Source: SLRI01 sp964576715 | GTDB lineage: Bacteria; Pseudomonadota; Alphaproteobacteria; Geminicoccales; Geminicoccaceae | Direction: 5' to 3' | Length of the DNA stretch: 34,585 nucleotides | Assembly (NCBI GenBank): GCA_964576715.1 | Contig: CAZNWE010000046.1 | Location: 1 to 34,585, forward strand | Shown here: positions 32,684-34,585 of the stretch, piece after piece | How positions within the stretch are numbered: the stretch's first letter is position 1 | Layout of the letters: the number at the start of each line of letters is the position of its first letter | The notes under the pieces: generated by a model | Databases searched by the model: none | Seen by the model: only the letters and a program-made list of their open reading frames with translations | What the model was told of the DNA's origin: nothing | Program-made: the position numbers and the translations under genes

Positions 32684-33451
32684 TCAAAAGCGGGGCTCGA
32701 CCAGGCCACCGTCGACCCGGATCGCCTGGCCGACCGTGTAGGGCAGACCGCCCAGCGCGCAGGTGACCACCACCCGCGCCACCTCCGCCGGCTGCCCGAC
32801 CCTGGGGATCACCGTGAGCCCGGCCGCGATCCGCTCGCGGTAGCGGGCCATCGAAGGTGCGGTCATCGCCGTCTCGATCACCCCGGGCTGGATCTCGTAG
32901 ACGCCGATCCCCGCGCCGCCGAGGCGGGTGGCGAACACCCTGGATGCCATCGACAGCCCAGCCTTCGACACACAATACTCGCCGCGTTCGACCGAGACGC
33001 CCACCGCATTGACCGACGTGATGGTGACGATCGCGCGATGCGCTGCGACCGCCGGCGGCCGAGCCACCAGCCGGCGCGCGACCGCCTGGGTCAGGAAGAA
33101 CGTGCCGCGGGTGTTGACCGCCTGGCAGCGGTCGTAGCTCTCGACCGTGACGTCGAGCAGGTCGCCGCGGCTCAGCACCGACACCCCGGCATTGTTGACC
33201 AGCGTGGTGAGCGGCCCGAGCGCCGCCTCGGCGGCATCGAGCAGCGCCGCGTGACCGGCAAGATCGGCGATGTCGGCCGCCACCGGCACTGCCGGCACGG
33301 CCCGGGCCGCGACCGCCGCCAGCGTGTCCGCGAGCCCGGCCGAGGCCTCGCGATCGTTGAGGGCCAGGGCGAACCCGGCCTCCGCCAACGCCACCGCGAT
33401 CGCCCGGCCGATGCCGCCGGCAGCGCCGGTGACCAGCGCCACGCCCGCCAT
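32684..33451 (-). CDS. SDR-family dehydrogenase/reductase (3-ketoacyl-ACP reductase-like)
   Basis: A 255-residue Rossmann-fold NAD(P)-dependent oxidoreductase. The cofactor motif is VTGAAGGIGRA, followed by VNNAG and the catalytic YCVSK with an upstream serine in ITSVNAVG. Length and the ending VDGGLVEPRF are typical of classical SDRs; the FabG-like annotation is a class label and the substrate is unknown. ATG 33451 lies 1 base after the acyl-CoA dehydrogenase stop, so the two genes are co-transcribed and may act in one catabolic step series, such as branched acyl-CoA or pyrimidine-derived acid breakdown. Confidence 0.92.
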   Translation of the reverse strand: MAGVALVTGAAGGIGRAIAVALAEAGFALALNDREASAGLADTLAAVAARAVPAVPVAADIADLAGHAALLDAAEAALGPLTTLVNNAGVSVLSRGDLLDVTVESYDRCQAVNTRGTFFLTQAVARRLVARPPAVAAHRAIVTITSVNAVGVSVERGEYCVSKAGLSMASRVFATRLGGAGIGVYEIQPGVIETAMTAPSMARYRERIAAGLTVIPRVGQPAEVARVVVTCALGGLPYTVGQAIRVDGGLVEPRF

Positions 33452-33452
33452 G

Positions 33453-34585
33453 TCAGACCCCGTTCTGCAGGAGATCGCGGGCGATGATGCCACGCTGGAT
33501 CTGGTTGGTGCCCTCGTAGATCTGGGTGATCTTGGCATCGCGGTAGAGCCGCTCGACCTCGACACCCCTGATGTAGCCGCTGCCGCCGAACACCTGGACG
33601 GCGTTGGCGGTCTCGGCCACCGCCATGTCGCTGGCGAAGCATTTCGCGATCGAGCAGGCCCGCGTCGCCGGGGCGCCGGCATCGAGCAGCATGGCGGCCC
33701 GATGGGTGAGCGCGCGCGCCGCCTCGATCGCCTTGGCCATGTCGGCGAGCAGGAACTGCAGGCCCTGGAACTCGGCGATCGCCTGGCCGAACTGTCGTCG
33801 CTCCTTGGCATGGCCGAGCGCTGCCTCGAGCCCGGCCCGGGCGATGCCGACAGCAAGGGCCGCGATCCCGACCCGGCCCTTGTCGAGCGCGCTCATCATG
33901 ATGTGGAAGCCGCGGCCCTCGGGGCCGAGCCGGGCGTCGGCGGGTAGCGCTACCCCGTCGAAGGTGAGCCCGCCCACCGGCGAGGCCCGCTGCCCCATCT
34001 TCGCTTCCTTCGCACCGCGGCCGACGCCGGGCCGGTGCAGGTCGACGATGAAGATCGACAGGCCGCGATGGCCGGCGGCAGGATCGGTGCGCGCCAGGAC
34101 GAAGCCGAGATCGGCCACCGGGGCGTTGTGTATCCAAAGCTTGGCGCCGTCGAGCCGCCAGCCGGCGCCATCCCGCACCGCCGTGGTGGTGATGCCCGAG
34201 ACATCCGAGCCGGCACCCGCCTCGGTGATGCAATAGGCGACCTTGCGCTCGAAGCCGAGCACCGCCGGCAGATAGTGCGCCTGCTGGGCGGCCGTGCCGT
34301 GCACCGCGAGCAGCGTCCCGATCAGCTCGACCAGGCCGCACTGATCGGCGACCGAGGCATAGCCGCGGGCCAGTTCCTCCATCACCACCGCATAGGCGAG
34401 CGCATCGAGCCCGGCGCCGCCGAGTTCGGCCGGCACGGTGATCCCGAAGAGCCCGAGCCCAGCCATCTCGCGGTAGAGCTCGACCGGGAACACCTCGTCA
34501 CGATCGAGCGCGACGGCGCGCGGCTGCACCGCCGCCGCCGCGAAGCGTCGGGCGGTCTCGGCGATCCGCGCATAGTCGCCGCAAC
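33453..34585 (-). CDS. Acyl-CoA dehydrogenase, 5' end beyond the window
   Basis: The visible 377 codons encode an FAD acyl-CoA dehydrogenase. Conserved segments are ITVPAELGGAGLDALAYAVV, the flavin-contact YCITEAGAGSDVSG, and QVFGGSGYIRGVEVERLYRD, plus the catalytic-base region YEGTNQIQRGI, where Glu is retained. The frame stays open to the right end (CGDYARIAETARRFAAAA precedes the GTG at 34529), so the true start is outside. The N-terminal helix seems to need only a few more residues. It is followed by the SDR gene with 1 base between. Confidence 0.94.
   Translation of the reverse strand, partial: CGDYARIAETARRFAAAAVQPRAVALDRDEVFPVELYREMAGLGLFGITVPAELGGAGLDALAYAVVMEELARGYASVADQCGLVELIGTLLAVHGTAAQQAHYLPAVLGFERKVAYCITEAGAGSDVSGITTTAVRDGAGWRLDGAKLWIHNAPVADLGFVLARTDPAAGHRGLSIFIVDLHRPGVGRGAKEAKMGQRASPVGGLTFDGVALPADARLGPEGRGFHIMMSALDKGRVGIAALAVGIARAGLEAALGHAKERRQFGQAIAEFQGLQFLLADMAKAIEAARALTHRAAMLLDAGAPATRACSIAKCFASDMAVAETANAVQVFGGSGYIRGVEVERLYRDAKITQIYEGTNQIQRGIIARDLLQNGV

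Noticed and set aside
29437..32766. 1109-codon plus-strand open frame
   Set aside because: It runs antisense through preA and preT, whose motifs and cluster cysteines are beyond doubt. Long antisense frames are expected at this GC content, and the product has no family-like sequence.
1..34585. CRISPR arrays, rRNA genes, prophage modules
   Set aside because: I found no regularly spaced repeats of 25-40 bases, no rRNA-like sequence and no phage structural genes by reading both strands.

Overview
The window is a 34.6 kb piece of a very GC-rich genome. The gene content points to an alphaproteobacterium: a Tat-targeted cysteine-type formate dehydrogenase with DUF3305/DUF3306/DUF6352 accessory genes, a TakP-like TRAP binding protein, a CbiD/CobK cobalamin branch, and a pyrimidine-degradation locus paired with an NMT1-type ABC importer. 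The exact order cannot be read from the sequence; a Rhodospirillales-like lineage is a guess. A run of exactly 100 Ns (19337-19436) shows the contig is scaffolded draft sequence. Both ends cut genes: an M3 peptidase on the left and an acyl-CoA dehydrogenase on the right.

Layout. 1-2147: the end of an M3 metallopeptidase and a convergent endonuclease/exonuclease/phosphatase protein. 2509-5757: three cobalamin genes, cbiD-cobK leftward and cobB/cbiA rightward from a TTG start. 5841-6926: a Tat-exported TRAP solute-binding protein without its membrane partners. 7096-8366: a small coiled-coil protein, the ribosome-rescue hydrolase ArfB and a 40-residue single-span membrane peptide. 8444-19208: a formate dehydrogenase locus. 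The leftward genes, in transcription order, are a biotin/lipoate-ligase-like protein, DUF6352, DUF3305, DUF3306, a TorD-type chaperone, a 72-residue Tat-signal protein, and the alpha, beta and gamma subunits. A multi-cluster 4Fe-4S protein is transcribed divergently from the head of this series.

19209-20191 is a gene-poor tract with the assembly gap, a 14-bp tandem repeat and three copies of a 23-bp repeat. A fourth copy lies at 28712. 20192-21013 is a Tat-exported cyclase-family (kynurenine-formamidase-fold) hydrolase. 21065-32562 is a leftward reductive pyrimidine catabolism locus: preT and preA (dihydropyrimidine dehydrogenase), an N-carbamoyl-beta-alanine amidohydrolase, dihydropyrimidinase, and an ABC importer (ATPase, two permeases, binding protein). 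About 2 kb of non-coding DNA with a decayed IS1595-like transposase separates preA from the amidohydrolase gene. 32684 to the end holds an SDR dehydrogenase and an acyl-CoA dehydrogenase, also leftward.

How the genes work together. The formate dehydrogenase locus encodes a membrane-anchored periplasmic enzyme, its Tat/TorD maturation factors and a set of poorly characterised helpers. The pyrimidine locus carries a complete three-step route (reduction, ring opening, decarbamoylation) from uracil or thymine to beta-amino acids, plus an importer that probably feeds it. The most interesting leads are the formate dehydrogenase helper genes, including a ligase-like protein that has lost the ligase lysine; an 83-codon reading frame joined to both neighbours by 4-base overlaps; the dispersed 23-bp repeats, which look like mobile-element ends; and a hairpin abutting the ABC ATPase start codon.
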